Source of the DNA: MGBC120314 sp051880495
GTDB taxonomy: Bacteria; Bacillota; Clostridia; Lachnospirales; Lachnospiraceae
Length of the DNA: 64,000 bases
Assembly: GCA_051880495.1 (NCBI GenBank)
Contig: JBJEOB010000164.1
Span: forward strand, 1 to 64,000
Reading direction: 5' to 3'
Below are positions 38,876 to 47,973 of the stretch, in pieces (position 1 is the stretch's first letter; every line of letters starts with the position of its first letter). The notes below the pieces were generated by a model. The model was given only the letters and a program-made list of their open reading frames with translations, ran no database searches and was not told the origin of the DNA. The position numbers were made by a program, and so were the translations under genes.

Positions 38876-41530
38876 GTGAAGAACTACGGAGTGAATGACC
38901 TTAGAAGGATGTATCTTGATTTCTTTGAAAGCAAGGGTCATTTAAAAATGAAGAGTTTTTCTCTTGTTCCACATAATGACAAGAGTTTATTATTAATTAA
39001 TTCAGGTATGGCACCACTTAAGCCATATTTTACCGGTCAGGAAATTCCACCAAGAAGACGTGTGACAACATGTCAGAAGTGTATTCGTACGGGTGACCTT
39101 GAGAATGTCGGAAAAACAGCAAGACATGGTACATTTTTTGAAATGCTTGGTAATTTTTCTTTTGGAGATTATTTCAAGCACGAAGCTATTGCATGGTCAT
39201 GGGAATTTTTGACGAAAGTAGTTGGACTTGATGAGAACCGTTTATATCCGTCCATTTATGAAAATGATGACGAAGCATTTGAAATCTGGAATAAGGAGAT
39301 AGGAATTGCTCCGGAGAGAATTTTCAGATTTGGTAAGGCAGATAATTTCTGGGAGCATGGTTCAGGTCCTTGTGGCCCATGTTCAGAGATTTATTATGAC
39401 CGAGGCGAAAAGTACGGCTGTGGAAAGCCGGATTGTACGGTAGGTTGTGACTGTGATCGTTATATGGAAATCTGGAACAACGTATTTACACAGTTTGACA
39501 ACGACGGCAATAATAACTATACAGAACTTACGCAGAAAAACATTGATACAGGAATGGGTCTTGAAAGACTTGCAGTAGTTGTTCAGGATGTTGATTCTAT
39601 TTTTGATGTAGATACTATTTATGCCTTAAGAAGCAGAGTATGCGAACTTGCGGGTGTTAATTACAAAGATGATGCTGATGTTGACGTTTCAATCAGAATT
39701 ATTACTGACCATATTCGTTCAGCTACATTTATGATTTCAGATGGTATTATGCCATCCAACGAAGGCCGTGGATATGTACTTCGTCGTATTATCCGCCGTG
39801 CAGCAAGACAGGGCAGGAAGCTAGGTATCGAAGGAGTATTCCTTGCAGAACTTTCTAAGACCGTTATTGAAGGCTCTAAAGATGGCTATCCTGAGCTTGA
39901 TGAGAAGAAGGAATTTATTTTCAAGGTTCTCACACAGGAAGAGAATCAGTTCAATAAGACTATTGACCAGGGACTTTCAATTCTTTATGAATTGGAAGAA
40001 AAGCTTGTTGCAGATGGCACAAAGGAGCTTTCAGGTGCAGATGCATTTAAGTTATATGATACTTACGGATTCCCTCTTGACCTTACAAAGGAAATTCTTG
40101 AAGAAAAAAATCTTACCGTAGATGAAGAGGGCTTTAAGGCTGCCATGCAGGAGCAGAAGGTTAAGGCAAGAAGTGCCAGAAAGACCACATCATACATGGG
40201 TGCAGATGCTACTATCTGGGATACATTTGATCTTTCAGTTACATCTGAATTTGTAGGATATGACAAGACTGAATTAGAGCAGAAGATTACTGCAATGGCT
40301 GTTAATACAGAGGATGGTTCTGAATTTGCTGAGGCACTCTCAGAAGGCCAGAACGGTACAATTGTTGTTGCAAAGACTCCATTCTACGCTACAATGGGTG
40401 GACAGGTTGGTGATACAGGTGTTATCACAACAGCTGACGGAGAATTCAAGGTTATTGCTACCGAAAAGTTAACAGGTAACCGTATCGGACATATCGGATA
40501 TGTTACCAAGGGTATGATTTTAAATGGTTCAACGGCTGTTCTTAAGGTTGATAAAGAAAACAGATTATCAACATGCCGTAACCATTCAGCAACACATCTT
40601 CTACAGAAGGCACTTCGTGATACTCTCGGTTCGCATGTTGAACAGGCCGGTTCATATCAGGACACTGAAAGAACAAGATTTGATTTCAGCCATTTTGCAG
40701 CATTAACACCTGAAGAACTTGCTAAGGTTGAAAAGATAGTTAATGATAAGATTGCTGAAGATATCAAGGTAGATACAGCAGTAATGACAGTTGACGAAGC
40801 TAAGAAAACAGGTGCAATGGCACTTTTTGGTGAGAAATATGGTGAAACTGTACGAGTTGTATCAATGGGTGATTTTTCAAAGGAGTTCTGTGGTGGTACA
40901 CATGTAGGACATACCGGAGAAATACAGTCGTTCAAGATTTTATCAGAAGTATCAGCTGCGGCAGGTATTCGTCGTATTGAGGCAATTACAGGTGCCAATG
41001 TTACAGCTTACTATAACAATCTTGAAAAGGAATTAAATGAAGCAGCCAGGGCAGCTAAATCAGATGTTGCCGGTCTTGTAAAGAAGATTGAGGCAATGCA
41101 GGCAGAAATCAAGTCATTATCTTCTGAGAATGAGAGCCTTAAGTCAAAGCTTGCAAGTAATTCAGCCAAAGATGCATTATCTGATGCCAAAGATATCGGT
41201 GGAATTAAATTCCTTGCAACAAGTGTTGCAGATGCTGACATGAATTCCCTTCGTAACCTTGGCGATTCATTTAAGGAAAAGCTTGGAGAATCAGTTATTG
41301 TACTTGCATCAGCTCAGGGCGCTGATAAGGTTAATCTGATTGTTATGGCTACAGATGGTGCCATGGCTAAGGGTGCTCATGCAGGCAACATTATTAAACA
41401 GGCAGCCGCACTTGTTGGTGGTGGCGGCGGCGGTCGTCCTAATATGGCACAGGCAGGCGGTAAAAATGCTGCCGGAATCGATGCTGCATTAGAAAAGGCA
41501 TTTGAAGTGCTTAAAGAACAGATTGGATAA
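38876..41530 (+). CDS. alaS: Alanyl-tRNA synthetase
   Basis: The 884-residue enzyme charges tRNA-Ala. The catalytic core has FFESKGHLKMKSFSLVP, CQKCIRTGDLENVG and EMLGNFSFGDYFKHEAI. The editing domain has the zinc motif NHSATHLLQKAL and CGGTHVGHTGEI. A coiled region and the C-Ala domain with GGGGGGRPNMAQAGG end it. The start is GTG at 38876, supported by AGGAGG eight bases upstream and the family N-terminus KNYGVNDLRRMYLDFF. A zinc-like insert with CGKPDCTVGCDCDR is present. Confidence 0.97.
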   Translation: MKNYGVNDLRRMYLDFFESKGHLKMKSFSLVPHNDKSLLLINSGMAPLKPYFTGQEIPPRRRVTTCQKCIRTGDLENVGKTARHGTFFEMLGNFSFGDYFKHEAIAWSWEFLTKVVGLDENRLYPSIYENDDEAFEIWNKEIGIAPERIFRFGKADNFWEHGSGPCGPCSEIYYDRGEKYGCGKPDCTVGCDCDRYMEIWNNVFTQFDNDGNNNYTELTQKNIDTGMGLERLAVVVQDVDSIFDVDTIYALRSRVCELAGVNYKDDADVDVSIRIITDHIRSATFMISDGIMPSNEGRGYVLRRIIRRAARQGRKLGIEGVFLAELSKTVIEGSKDGYPELDEKKEFIFKVLTQEENQFNKTIDQGLSILYELEEKLVADGTKELSGADAFKLYDTYGFPLDLTKEILEEKNLTVDEEGFKAAMQEQKVKARSARKTTSYMGADATIWDTFDLSVTSEFVGYDKTELEQKITAMAVNTEDGSEFAEALSEGQNGTIVVAKTPFYATMGGQVGDTGVITTADGEFKVIATEKLTGNRIGHIGYVTKGMILNGSTAVLKVDKENRLSTCRNHSATHLLQKALRDTLGSHVEQAGSYQDTERTRFDFSHFAALTPEELAKVEKIVNDKIAEDIKVDTAVMTVDEAKKTGAMALFGEKYGETVRVVSMGDFSKEFCGGTHVGHTGEIQSFKILSEVSAAAGIRRIEAITGANVTAYYNNLEKELNEAARAAKSDVAGLVKKIEAMQAEIKSLSSENESLKSKLASNSAKDALSDAKDIGGIKFLATSVADADMNSLRNLGDSFKEKLGESVIVLASAQGADKVNLIVMATDGAMAKGAHAGNIIKQAAALVGGGGGGRPNMAQAGGKNAAGIDAALEKAFEVLKEQIG

Positions 41531-41550
41531 ATAATTTACAAAAAAAGGTA

Positions 41551-41578
41551 TTGACGAATCAGTATTTTATGATATAAT
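41551..41578 (+). promoter_or_regulatory. sigma-A promoter of rpsU
   Basis: TTGACG (41551-41556) and TATAAT (41573-41578) have a 16-base spacer, about 60 bases before rpsU. It is strong, as expected for a ribosomal gene. Confidence 0.85.
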
Positions 41579-41639
41579 TTCTTTTGTGTGATTTAAAGGG
41601 TCTACACAATCCTTATATAGAAGGGTGGTCAGGAAGAAT

Positions 41640-41816
41640 ATGTCAAATGTCATCGTTAAAGACAATGAGACTTTAGATAGCGCTTTACGTAGATTTAAGA
41701 GAAACTGTGCAAAAGCAGGCATTCAGCAGGAAATTCGTAAAAGAGAGCATTACGAGAAGCCAAGCGTAAGACGTAAGAAGAAGTCTGAAGCAGCAAGAAA
41801 AAGAAAATTTAACTAA
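41640..41816 (+). CDS. rpsU: 30S ribosomal protein S21
   Basis: The 58-residue protein reads SNVIVKDNETLDSALRRFKRNC, then EIRKREHYEKPSVRRKKKSEAARKRKF, the standard S21 sequence (key motif LRRFKRNCAKAG). It is very basic and helps mRNA binding at the 30S platform. The start at 41640 is chosen for family length and the AGGAAG site; a GTG at 41625 would add five residues and is unlikely. A terminator follows. Confidence 0.96.
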   Translation: MSNVIVKDNETLDSALRRFKRNCAKAGIQQEIRKREHYEKPSVRRKKKSEAARKRKFN

Positions 41817-41825
41817 TTGATTTTA

Positions 41826-41858
41826 TACAGCCGGTAGTTTTACCGGCTGTAATTTTTT
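41826..41858 (+). terminator. Rho-independent terminator after rpsU
   Basis: TACAGCCGGTA (41826-41836) pairs perfectly with TACCGGCTGTA (41841-41851) around GTTT, followed by a T run. Confidence 0.93.
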
Positions 41859-41867
41859 TGCCTAAAA

Positions 41868-41897
41868 GGATATTTATATAATAAATAAGCATATAAT
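41868..41897 (+). promoter_or_regulatory. Sigma-E-type sporulation promoter of yqfC-yqfD
   Basis: GGATATT (41868-41874) and CATATAAT (41890-41897) have a 15-base spacer. The -10 box matches seven of eight bases of the Bacillus sigma-E pattern CATACAAT. The geometry is the same as at spoIVA in this window. yqfC and yqfD are sigma-E genes in Bacillus. Confidence 0.6.
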
Positions 41898-41930
41898 TGA
41901 ATTAAGATGCAGGTATAGGGGAGAAATATT

Positions 41931-42191
41931 TTGAGTATAAGCAGGACCTTACATCTGCCTGAGGATGTTGTTAAAAAGTATTCAATTATAAATATTTTGG
42001 GCAATCATACGATGGTGATTGAGAATTTTAAGGCAATTATGGAATATAGAAGTGACTACATAAAAATAAAGGCAAAAGATAAAATAATATCAGTATATGG
42101 CACGAAAATAATCATAGAATACTATAATACAGAAGAAATCAAGATTTCGGGCAATATGAACCAGATTTTTTTCGAGGTATCAGGTGACTAG
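41931..42191 (+). CDS. yqfC: Sporulation protein YqfC (YabP/YqfC family)
   Basis: The 86-residue protein has LHLPEDVVKKYSIINILGNHTMVIENFKAI and SVYGTKIIIEYYNTEEIKISG, the YabP/YqfC family pattern (motif NHTMVIENFKAI). It is mother-cell expressed in Bacillus; the molecular role is unknown. The start codon is TTG at 41931, with a GGGGAG site eight bases upstream and no better alternative. It overlaps yqfD by eight bases. Confidence 0.88.
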   Translation: MSISRTLHLPEDVVKKYSIINILGNHTMVIENFKAIMEYRSDYIKIKAKDKIISVYGTKIIIEYYNTEEIKISGNMNQIFFEVSGD

Positions 42192-43407
42192 TGTTATTAA
42201 TTATTTTAAGGGCGTTTTAATTATATGTTTATATAGTTCAGCAAGGGAGCGTTTTTTTAACATTTGTAATGCCAATAAGATAGAGATATGGGGATTACAT
42301 AACGAAGGAGATAAGTGTTATTTTAACTTATATGCCAGGGATTATTTTAAATTAAAAAGTATATTAAAAAAAACGGGATCCAGAGTCAAAATCGTTAAAA
42401 AGAGCGGGTTGCCGTTTGTTTTATTTCGCTACAGAAAACACAATTGTTTTCTTGCAGGTATTTATTTATCGCTTATTTTGATATATTCGATATCTTTATT
42501 TGTTTGGGACATCAGAATTGTGGGAAATATAATGATAACGGATGATGTGTTAATGGATGCACTAAATTCTTTTGGAATCAAACATGGCATGCTTATTAAA
42601 AATATTTCCTGTGATGAGACAGAAAAATATCTGAGAAACAATTTTGATGACCTGACATGGGTATCTGTGGAAATAAATGGAACACGTCTTGTTATCTATG
42701 TTAAGGAAAACGATGAAGATTATATTGTCTCCGAAAAATATACACAATGCAATCTCATAGCATCAAAATCCGGTGTAATTAAATCAATAATAACAAGAAG
42801 CGGTACTCCGATGGTTAAATCCGGGGATGAGGTGTCTGAAGGTGACATCCTTGTAAGTGGAATTGTAAATGTTTATGATGATTACGGAACTGTTTTATCT
42901 TCTAAACAGGTTGCAGCCGATGCTGATATACTTATAGAGACGGATTATGAATATAATGATAAACTTGATTCCAGATATAATTATAAATTACTGACCGGTA
43001 AAAGCAGAAAAAATTATTATGTTGAAGTATTCGGAAAGATATTTCAACTGGGATTTTCAAATGATTTTGAATATAGTGACTGTATAACAAATGATAATCA
43101 GTTAAAGTTGAATGATAATTTTTATATGCCGGTTCATTTCGGTACTATTGAGTATGATGAATACAAGAAAGAAAATGCCAGATATACTGAATCTGAGGCA
43201 AAAGTGATATTAGATTCAAACCTTGAGTATTTTTTAAAGGTTTTAGGTGAAAAAGGAGTGCAAATAATTTCAAAAGATGTTAAAATGTATAAAGATGTAT
43301 ATTCATTTACATATAGTGGTAAGATTCATGTCTTGGAAAACGCTTATATCAGGGCTGATATAAATGAGACAGAAGAAAGTATAGGAGAATTGAATGAGCG
43401 TAATTGA
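42184..43407 (+). CDS. yqfD: Sporulation protein YqfD
   Basis: The 407-residue protein matches YqfD in length, position and layout. It has an N-terminal cytoplasmic domain (about 1-90), one membrane helix (GIYLSLILIYSISLFVWDI) and a large extracytoplasmic domain beginning IVGNIMITDDVLMDAL that resembles the FtsQ/POTRA type. VYVKENDEDYIV-like segments and SGVIKSIITRSGTPMVKSGD are family blocks. The start is GTG at 42184 with GAGGT upstream, overlapping yqfC. In Bacillus it is needed for efficient sporulation. Confidence 0.9.
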   Translation: MTSVINYFKGVLIICLYSSARERFFNICNANKIEIWGLHNEGDKCYFNLYARDYFKLKSILKKTGSRVKIVKKSGLPFVLFRYRKHNCFLAGIYLSLILIYSISLFVWDIRIVGNIMITDDVLMDALNSFGIKHGMLIKNISCDETEKYLRNNFDDLTWVSVEINGTRLVIYVKENDEDYIVSEKYTQCNLIASKSGVIKSIITRSGTPMVKSGDEVSEGDILVSGIVNVYDDYGTVLSSKQVAADADILIETDYEYNDKLDSRYNYKLLTGKSRKNYYVEVFGKIFQLGFSNDFEYSDCITNDNQLKLNDNFYMPVHFGTIEYDEYKKENARYTESEAKVILDSNLEYFLKVLGEKGVQIISKDVKMYKDVYSFTYSGKIHVLENAYIRADINETEESIGELNERN

Positions 43408-44404
43408 AGAACTTATAGAGATTCCTGCAGTTCATGAAAGAAATGTATTCGGACAATTTGATGAATATGTTAAAAAAATTGAACGTGCATTTCATGTGAC
43501 ATTAATTGAGAGAGATTCCAGGTTAAAGATTATTGGCAATGAGGTTTCGGTAAAGAGAGCAAAAAGCGTTTTTGAATCACTTTTTGAGCTTTCTAAACGT
43601 GGTAATGCAATTACAGAACAAAATGTAGATTATGCTATTTCGCTGACAATGGAAGAAAAAAGTGATGCACTGGTAGAACTTGATGGTGATATTATCTGCA
43701 GAACTATGGCAGGAAAGCCTATAAAGCCCAAAACATTAGGACAGAAGGATTATGTTGATGCAATAAGGGATAAGATGATAGTATTTGGCCTTGGACCTGC
43801 CGGTACAGGTAAGACATATCTTGCGATGGCAATGGCGATAAATGCTTTCCGGGCTGATGAAGTCAGCAGAATTATTTTGACAAGACCTGCAATTGAGGCA
43901 GGTGAGAAGCTTGGATTCCTTCCCGGAGATCTGCAAAGCAAGGTCGATCCGTATTTAAGACCGTTATATGATGCGCTTTATCAGATTATGGGAGCAGAGA
44001 ATTTTACGAATAATATGGAAAAAGGACTTATAGAGGTAGCGCCTCTGGCATATATGAGAGGACGTACTCTTGACAATGCATTTATAATTCTTGATGAGGC
44101 ACAGAATACAACGCCGGCACAGATGAAAATGTTTCTGACAAGAATCGGTTTTGGTTCCAAGGTTGTTGTAACCGGTGACCTGACACAGAAGGATTTACCT
44201 GTAGATGCTGTTTCGGGACTTGATGTTGCGTTAAAAGTGCTTTCTAAGGTTGATGAAATCGGCATCTGCCGTCTTACCAACCAGGATGTTGTCCGTCATC
44301 CTCTGGTTCAGAAAATTGTCAAAGCATATGAAGAATACGAAGAAAAGACTTCTAAGAAGAACACTTCAAATAATAAGAATAATTCGCGAAGGAGGAAGGA
44401 TTAG
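43394..44404 (+). CDS. phoH: PhoH family ATPase
   Basis: The 336-residue cytoplasmic ATPase has a KH-like N-terminal segment and a P-loop domain. Walker A is FGLGPAGTGKTYLAMAMA near residue 136, Walker B is FIILDEAQNT, and RPAIEAGEKLGFLPGD and VTGDLTQKDLP lie between or after. A basic asparagine-rich tail ends it. An RNA-related role is suspected from its fixed linkage with ybeY. It overlaps yqfD by 14 bases and ybeY by one. Confidence 0.95.
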   Translation: MSVIEELIEIPAVHERNVFGQFDEYVKKIERAFHVTLIERDSRLKIIGNEVSVKRAKSVFESLFELSKRGNAITEQNVDYAISLTMEEKSDALVELDGDIICRTMAGKPIKPKTLGQKDYVDAIRDKMIVFGLGPAGTGKTYLAMAMAINAFRADEVSRIILTRPAIEAGEKLGFLPGDLQSKVDPYLRPLYDALYQIMGAENFTNNMEKGLIEVAPLAYMRGRTLDNAFIILDEAQNTTPAQMKMFLTRIGFGSKVVVTGDLTQKDLPVDAVSGLDVALKVLSKVDEIGICRLTNQDVVRHPLVQKIVKAYEEYEEKTSKKNTSNNKNNSRRRKD

Positions 44405-44901
44405 TGACTATATCATTTGATTATGAAACTGATTTAAGGCCTGATGCAGATTATGAAGCTGTTGTTAAAGCCGTTATTGAAATGGCGATGGACTATGAAA
44501 AGTGTCCGTATGAGGCTGAGGTCAATGTTTTGCTGACTGACAACTCAGGGATTCATGAAATCAATAAGGAATGCAGAAATATTGATGCGCCTACAGATGT
44601 GTTGTCGTTTCCGATGCTTGAATACGACAGCCCTTCTGATTTTAGTTTCCTTGAAAATGGCGGGACAGATTATTTTAACCCTGAGACCGGTGAACTGATT
44701 TTAGGCGATATTGTTCTTTCAGTAGACAAAATAAAAGAACAGGCTTATAATTATGGACATGCAGAAAAAAGAGAATTGGCTTTTCTTGTTGCACACAGTA
44801 TGCTTCATTTATTCGGATATGACCACATGACTGAGGATGATGCTTCTGTAATGGAGGAAAAGCAAAATGATATCTTAAATAAGTTAAATATAAGGAGATA
44901 G
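44404..44901 (+). CDS. ybeY: rRNA maturation factor / endoribonuclease YbeY
   Basis: The 165-residue metalloenzyme acts in 16S rRNA 3' maturation and ribosome quality control. The zinc motif is HSMLHLFGYDHM (HxxxHxxxxxH). DNSGIHEINKECRNIDAPTDVLSFP and LGDIVLSVDK are family blocks. The start is GTG at 44404 overlapping the phoH TAG, with AGGAAGG upstream. Confidence 0.95.
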   Translation: MTISFDYETDLRPDADYEAVVKAVIEMAMDYEKCPYEAEVNVLLTDNSGIHEINKECRNIDAPTDVLSFPMLEYDSPSDFSFLENGGTDYFNPETGELILGDIVLSVDKIKEQAYNYGHAEKRELAFLVAHSMLHLFGYDHMTEDDASVMEEKQNDILNKLNIRR

Positions 44902-44905
44902 GTAA

Positions 44906-46003
44906 ATGAAATTAAAGTATTTTATTGTTCCAATGCTTGCTGCGGTAGTTCTGGCAGGATGTGGAGACAAAGAAGCAAACAGTCCGATTGGTGACCCGGT
45001 TACGACAACTGCTGCAGAACAGACAACTGCAGCAACTGAAGCAGCAACTGAAGCACCTACAAGTGGCGAACCTGTACTTTCCAAGGAAGGTATGGTCAGA
45101 AGCATTTTAACGGGTGAATGGGTACCTGAGGAGGTTGGAAACAGAAGACCTTTTGCAATTATGATTAACAATATCGAGGATGCAGACCCACAGTCAGGAA
45201 TCGACCGTGCAGAGATTATTTATGAAGCATATGTTGAGTCTAACATAACACGTCTTATGATGATTTTGCAGGATTATGACGATATGGACAAGATTGGTCC
45301 TGTAAGAAGCTGCCGTGAGTTCTATGTATATTTTGCAAAAGAATTTGATGCAATTTATATTCATTTCGGTTTCTCGCCTTTAGCAGCTAATCTTCTTGCT
45401 GATTCTAATGTTCAGGCTTTAGACGGTATGAAGGGATGGTGCAGTTTCTATCGTACAACGGACCGTGTAGCACCTCATAATGCTTATACAACAACTGAGG
45501 GTATACTTGGAAGTGTTGATGTTAAAAAATGGGACACTACCTTGGCTGATAATTTTGAAGGACCGTTAAAGTTTACACAGTATGATGATGTAGAGATTCG
45601 CTTTGATGATGCTTATAACTGTACCAAGTTCAAGCCTGGTTTCCAGAGAAATAAGCCGGAGCTTATCTATAACGAGTCAGACGGACTTTACTACAGAAAC
45701 CAGTATGGAAGGGCACACTGCGACATGGAGAGTGGCAAGCAGTTAGCCTTCAAGAATATTCTTGTTAAGTTTGTAAATGGTACAAGATATGAGAATGGTA
45801 CACCAATTCTTGAACTGACAGGAACAGGTTCAGGTTACTATGCAACAAATGGTAAGATTATTCAGGTTACATGGAAAAAGGATACTCAGTTTGGGCCTAC
45901 AAAGTATTACTATCTTGATGGAACAGAAATTGAACTTAATCAGGGCAAAACATATATTGCAGTTATCATGAACGATAATTTTGGTGATGTTTCATTTGAA
46001 TAA
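44906..46003 (+). CDS. DUF3048 (YerB-like) lipoprotein
   Basis: The 365-residue protein has a lipoprotein signal ending VVLAGC, with the lipidated cysteine at about residue 19. A low-complexity Thr/Ala/Glu linker follows (TTTAAEQTTAATEAATEAPT). The globular domain has RRPFAIMINNIEDADPQSG, IYEAYVESNITRLM, IGPVRSCREFYVYFAKEFDAIYIHFG and a C-terminal half with VTWKKDTQFGPTKYYYLDG, as in YerB. It is anchored outside the cell; function is unknown. It starts four bases after ybeY. Confidence 0.9.
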   Translation: MKLKYFIVPMLAAVVLAGCGDKEANSPIGDPVTTTAAEQTTAATEAATEAPTSGEPVLSKEGMVRSILTGEWVPEEVGNRRPFAIMINNIEDADPQSGIDRAEIIYEAYVESNITRLMMILQDYDDMDKIGPVRSCREFYVYFAKEFDAIYIHFGFSPLAANLLADSNVQALDGMKGWCSFYRTTDRVAPHNAYTTTEGILGSVDVKKWDTTLADNFEGPLKFTQYDDVEIRFDDAYNCTKFKPGFQRNKPELIYNESDGLYYRNQYGRAHCDMESGKQLAFKNILVKFVNGTRYENGTPILELTGTGSGYYATNGKIIQVTWKKDTQFGPTKYYYLDGTEIELNQGKTYIAVIMNDNFGDVSFE

Positions 46004-46060
46004 ACTGAATAATATATAATATTCTGGCAGATAATATATACAGGAAAGGAATGTGAAAGC

Positions 46061-46678
46061 ATGAGAAGACTGTATGTTATCTGCCTTCTTTTTATTCTGG
46101 CAGCATCTGTATTTTATTTAAGTTATGATTTTTCGAAAGAAAATATGGGAAAAAAAGATTATGTCATGATTGAAGATTATACTGACAGCCCTAATGAAAT
46201 ATTGGAGAATACACCTAAAACAGCGTTTGAGGAGAGCAGAATCAATAATCTGACAACAATCAAGATGCAGATTAACGACCTGAATACAGATTCATTTGAA
46301 GAATTTAAAATAAACACACCTGTAGAATTTTTGGAGTTTACGAAATCAGACCTGCTTAAATATTTAGATGAATATTTAAAAAATCCCGATAAGGAGGATA
46401 AAGACAGAGGACTTATCGAGTTTGAAATGGTAAAATTCTCAAACAAAGAGGTTGTAATCAGGAAAACATATAAATCAGAGGATAACTCTGACAAATATAT
46501 TGCGGTTTTGGAAAACGGATATGTTACAATTTATCATGAAGACGGAAAGACAATATACGATTATACAGATATACCGGAGGCTAAACTGCCGGCAGATATC
46601 GTAAAATCAATGGACAATGGCATTATTTTTGACAATATAAGTAAATTATATGAATTCCTTGAAACTTATAGCAGCTAG
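46061..46678 (+). CDS. Membrane-anchored protein with BofC C-terminal-like domain
   Basis: The 205-residue protein has one N-terminal membrane helix (residues 4-24) and an extracytoplasmic region. The last 60 residues, with YIAVLENGYVTIYHEDGK, TDIPEAKLPADIVKSM and LYEFLETYSS, resemble the BofC C-terminal domain, which in Bacillus restrains the sporulation protease SpoIVB. The middle section is not recognisable. The gene is preceded by AGGAAAGG and lies behind other sporulation-linked genes. The BofC link is a pattern-based inference; it may instead be a general Clostridia domain with no SpoIVB role. Confidence 0.6.
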   Translation: MRRLYVICLLFILAASVFYLSYDFSKENMGKKDYVMIEDYTDSPNEILENTPKTAFEESRINNLTTIKMQINDLNTDSFEEFKINTPVEFLEFTKSDLLKYLDEYLKNPDKEDKDRGLIEFEMVKFSNKEVVIRKTYKSEDNSDKYIAVLENGYVTIYHEDGKTIYDYTDIPEAKLPADIVKSMDNGIIFDNISKLYEFLETYSS

Positions 46679-46746
46679 TTCTTGCATATTTTCCTAAAAA
46701 ATATTAAAATATTAGAATAATGTTTTTTGGAAGGAATAATGGCATT

Positions 46747-47973
46747 ATGGCGAATTATGCAGATATTATTGTTGCCGGAGCCGGTGCATCCGGAATGATA
46801 GCAGCCTATTATGCTGCTATAACAAATAAATCCGTCATTTTACTTGATCATAACGATAAAATTGGCAGGAAAATCCTTCTTACAGGTAATGGGAAATGTA
46901 ATCTTACCAATCTGAAAATGAATTCTGAATGTTATTGCAGTGAAAATGCTGAATTTGCCATGAAGGTTATTTCAAAGTTCGATGAAAAGGATGTCATGAA
47001 TTTCTTCACGGAAAACGGGCTTTTATTACATGAAAAGAATGGTTATGTTTATCCTAATGCCAACCAGGCACAGGCAGTAAATGATTTTTTTAGTATGCTG
47101 CTTAGACAAAACAATATAACTATATTCAATAAAGTCAATATATCTGATGTCTTCAGGAAAGATTTATTTGTATTGAAAACTGACAAAGGTGATTTTTCAT
47201 GTAAAAAGCTTATAATAGCTGCAGGCTCTATGGCTTATCCCAAAACCGGTTCTGACGGCAGTTTTTATAGCATTGTTAAAAAGCTTGGACACAAAGTTAT
47301 TAAACCGCGTCCGGCACTTACAGCATTACAATCTGATTTTTCATTTCTTAAAGACATTACCGGTGTAAGATGTGATGGAAATGCAGAATTGTTTATTGAT
47401 GATAATTGTGTTTATTCTGAACGCGGAGAAATTCAGATTACAGATTACGGTCTTTCAGGTATTCCTATTTTCCAGTTTAGCCGTTATGCTGTCTGTGCCG
47501 TAGATGAAAAGAAACATGTATCATGCAGGATTGACCTTCTGCCTGACTATACAGAAAAAGAAATTCTTGAATTCTTACATAAACGTCTGTCCCAAAATCG
47601 ATGTATCGGAGAGGCATTTGCCGGAATGATTAACAGAAAGCTTTCGGATATGATTATAAGATATTCAGGTTTTCTTGGAAGAGAGTGCAGTACTGATTTT
47701 ACTGATGAAAAATTATTGAAACTCATTGATTCATTAAAAAATCTTGAATTTAAAATTACCGGATATAAAGGAAGTGATTTCGGACAGGTCTGTCAGGGCG
47801 GCGTGTCGGTGGATGAAATATCGCCTGATACGATGGAATCACTTTTAGTGAAAGACTTATATTTTGCAGGTGAAATAGTAGACGTTGACGGAATCTGTGG
47901 CGGTTATAATTTACAATGGGCATGGAGTTCCGGATATGTAGCAGGAAAGGCTTGTGCAGATGATTCGAATTAA
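46747..47973 (+). CDS. HI0933/YhiN-family NAD(P)/FAD-dependent flavoprotein
   Basis: The 408-residue flavoprotein has an FAD-binding Rossmann motif at its start (DIIVAGAGASGMIAAYYA). GRKILLTGNGKCNLTN is the HI0933 family signature, and it ends with GEIVDVDGICGGYNLQWAWSSG. The reaction is unknown; some relatives were named BaiN. The start at 46747 fits family length, although GGAAGGA (46728-46734) is far upstream; an earlier ATG at 46720 has no ribosome site. It overlaps the next flavoprotein gene by 14 bases. Confidence 0.85.
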   Translation: MANYADIIVAGAGASGMIAAYYAAITNKSVILLDHNDKIGRKILLTGNGKCNLTNLKMNSECYCSENAEFAMKVISKFDEKDVMNFFTENGLLLHEKNGYVYPNANQAQAVNDFFSMLLRQNNITIFNKVNISDVFRKDLFVLKTDKGDFSCKKLIIAAGSMAYPKTGSDGSFYSIVKKLGHKVIKPRPALTALQSDFSFLKDITGVRCDGNAELFIDDNCVYSERGEIQITDYGLSGIPIFQFSRYAVCAVDEKKHVSCRIDLLPDYTEKEILEFLHKRLSQNRCIGEAFAGMINRKLSDMIIRYSGFLGRECSTDFTDEKLLKLIDSLKNLEFKITGYKGSDFGQVCQGGVSVDEISPDTMESLLVKDLYFAGEIVDVDGICGGYNLQWAWSSGYVAGKACADDSN

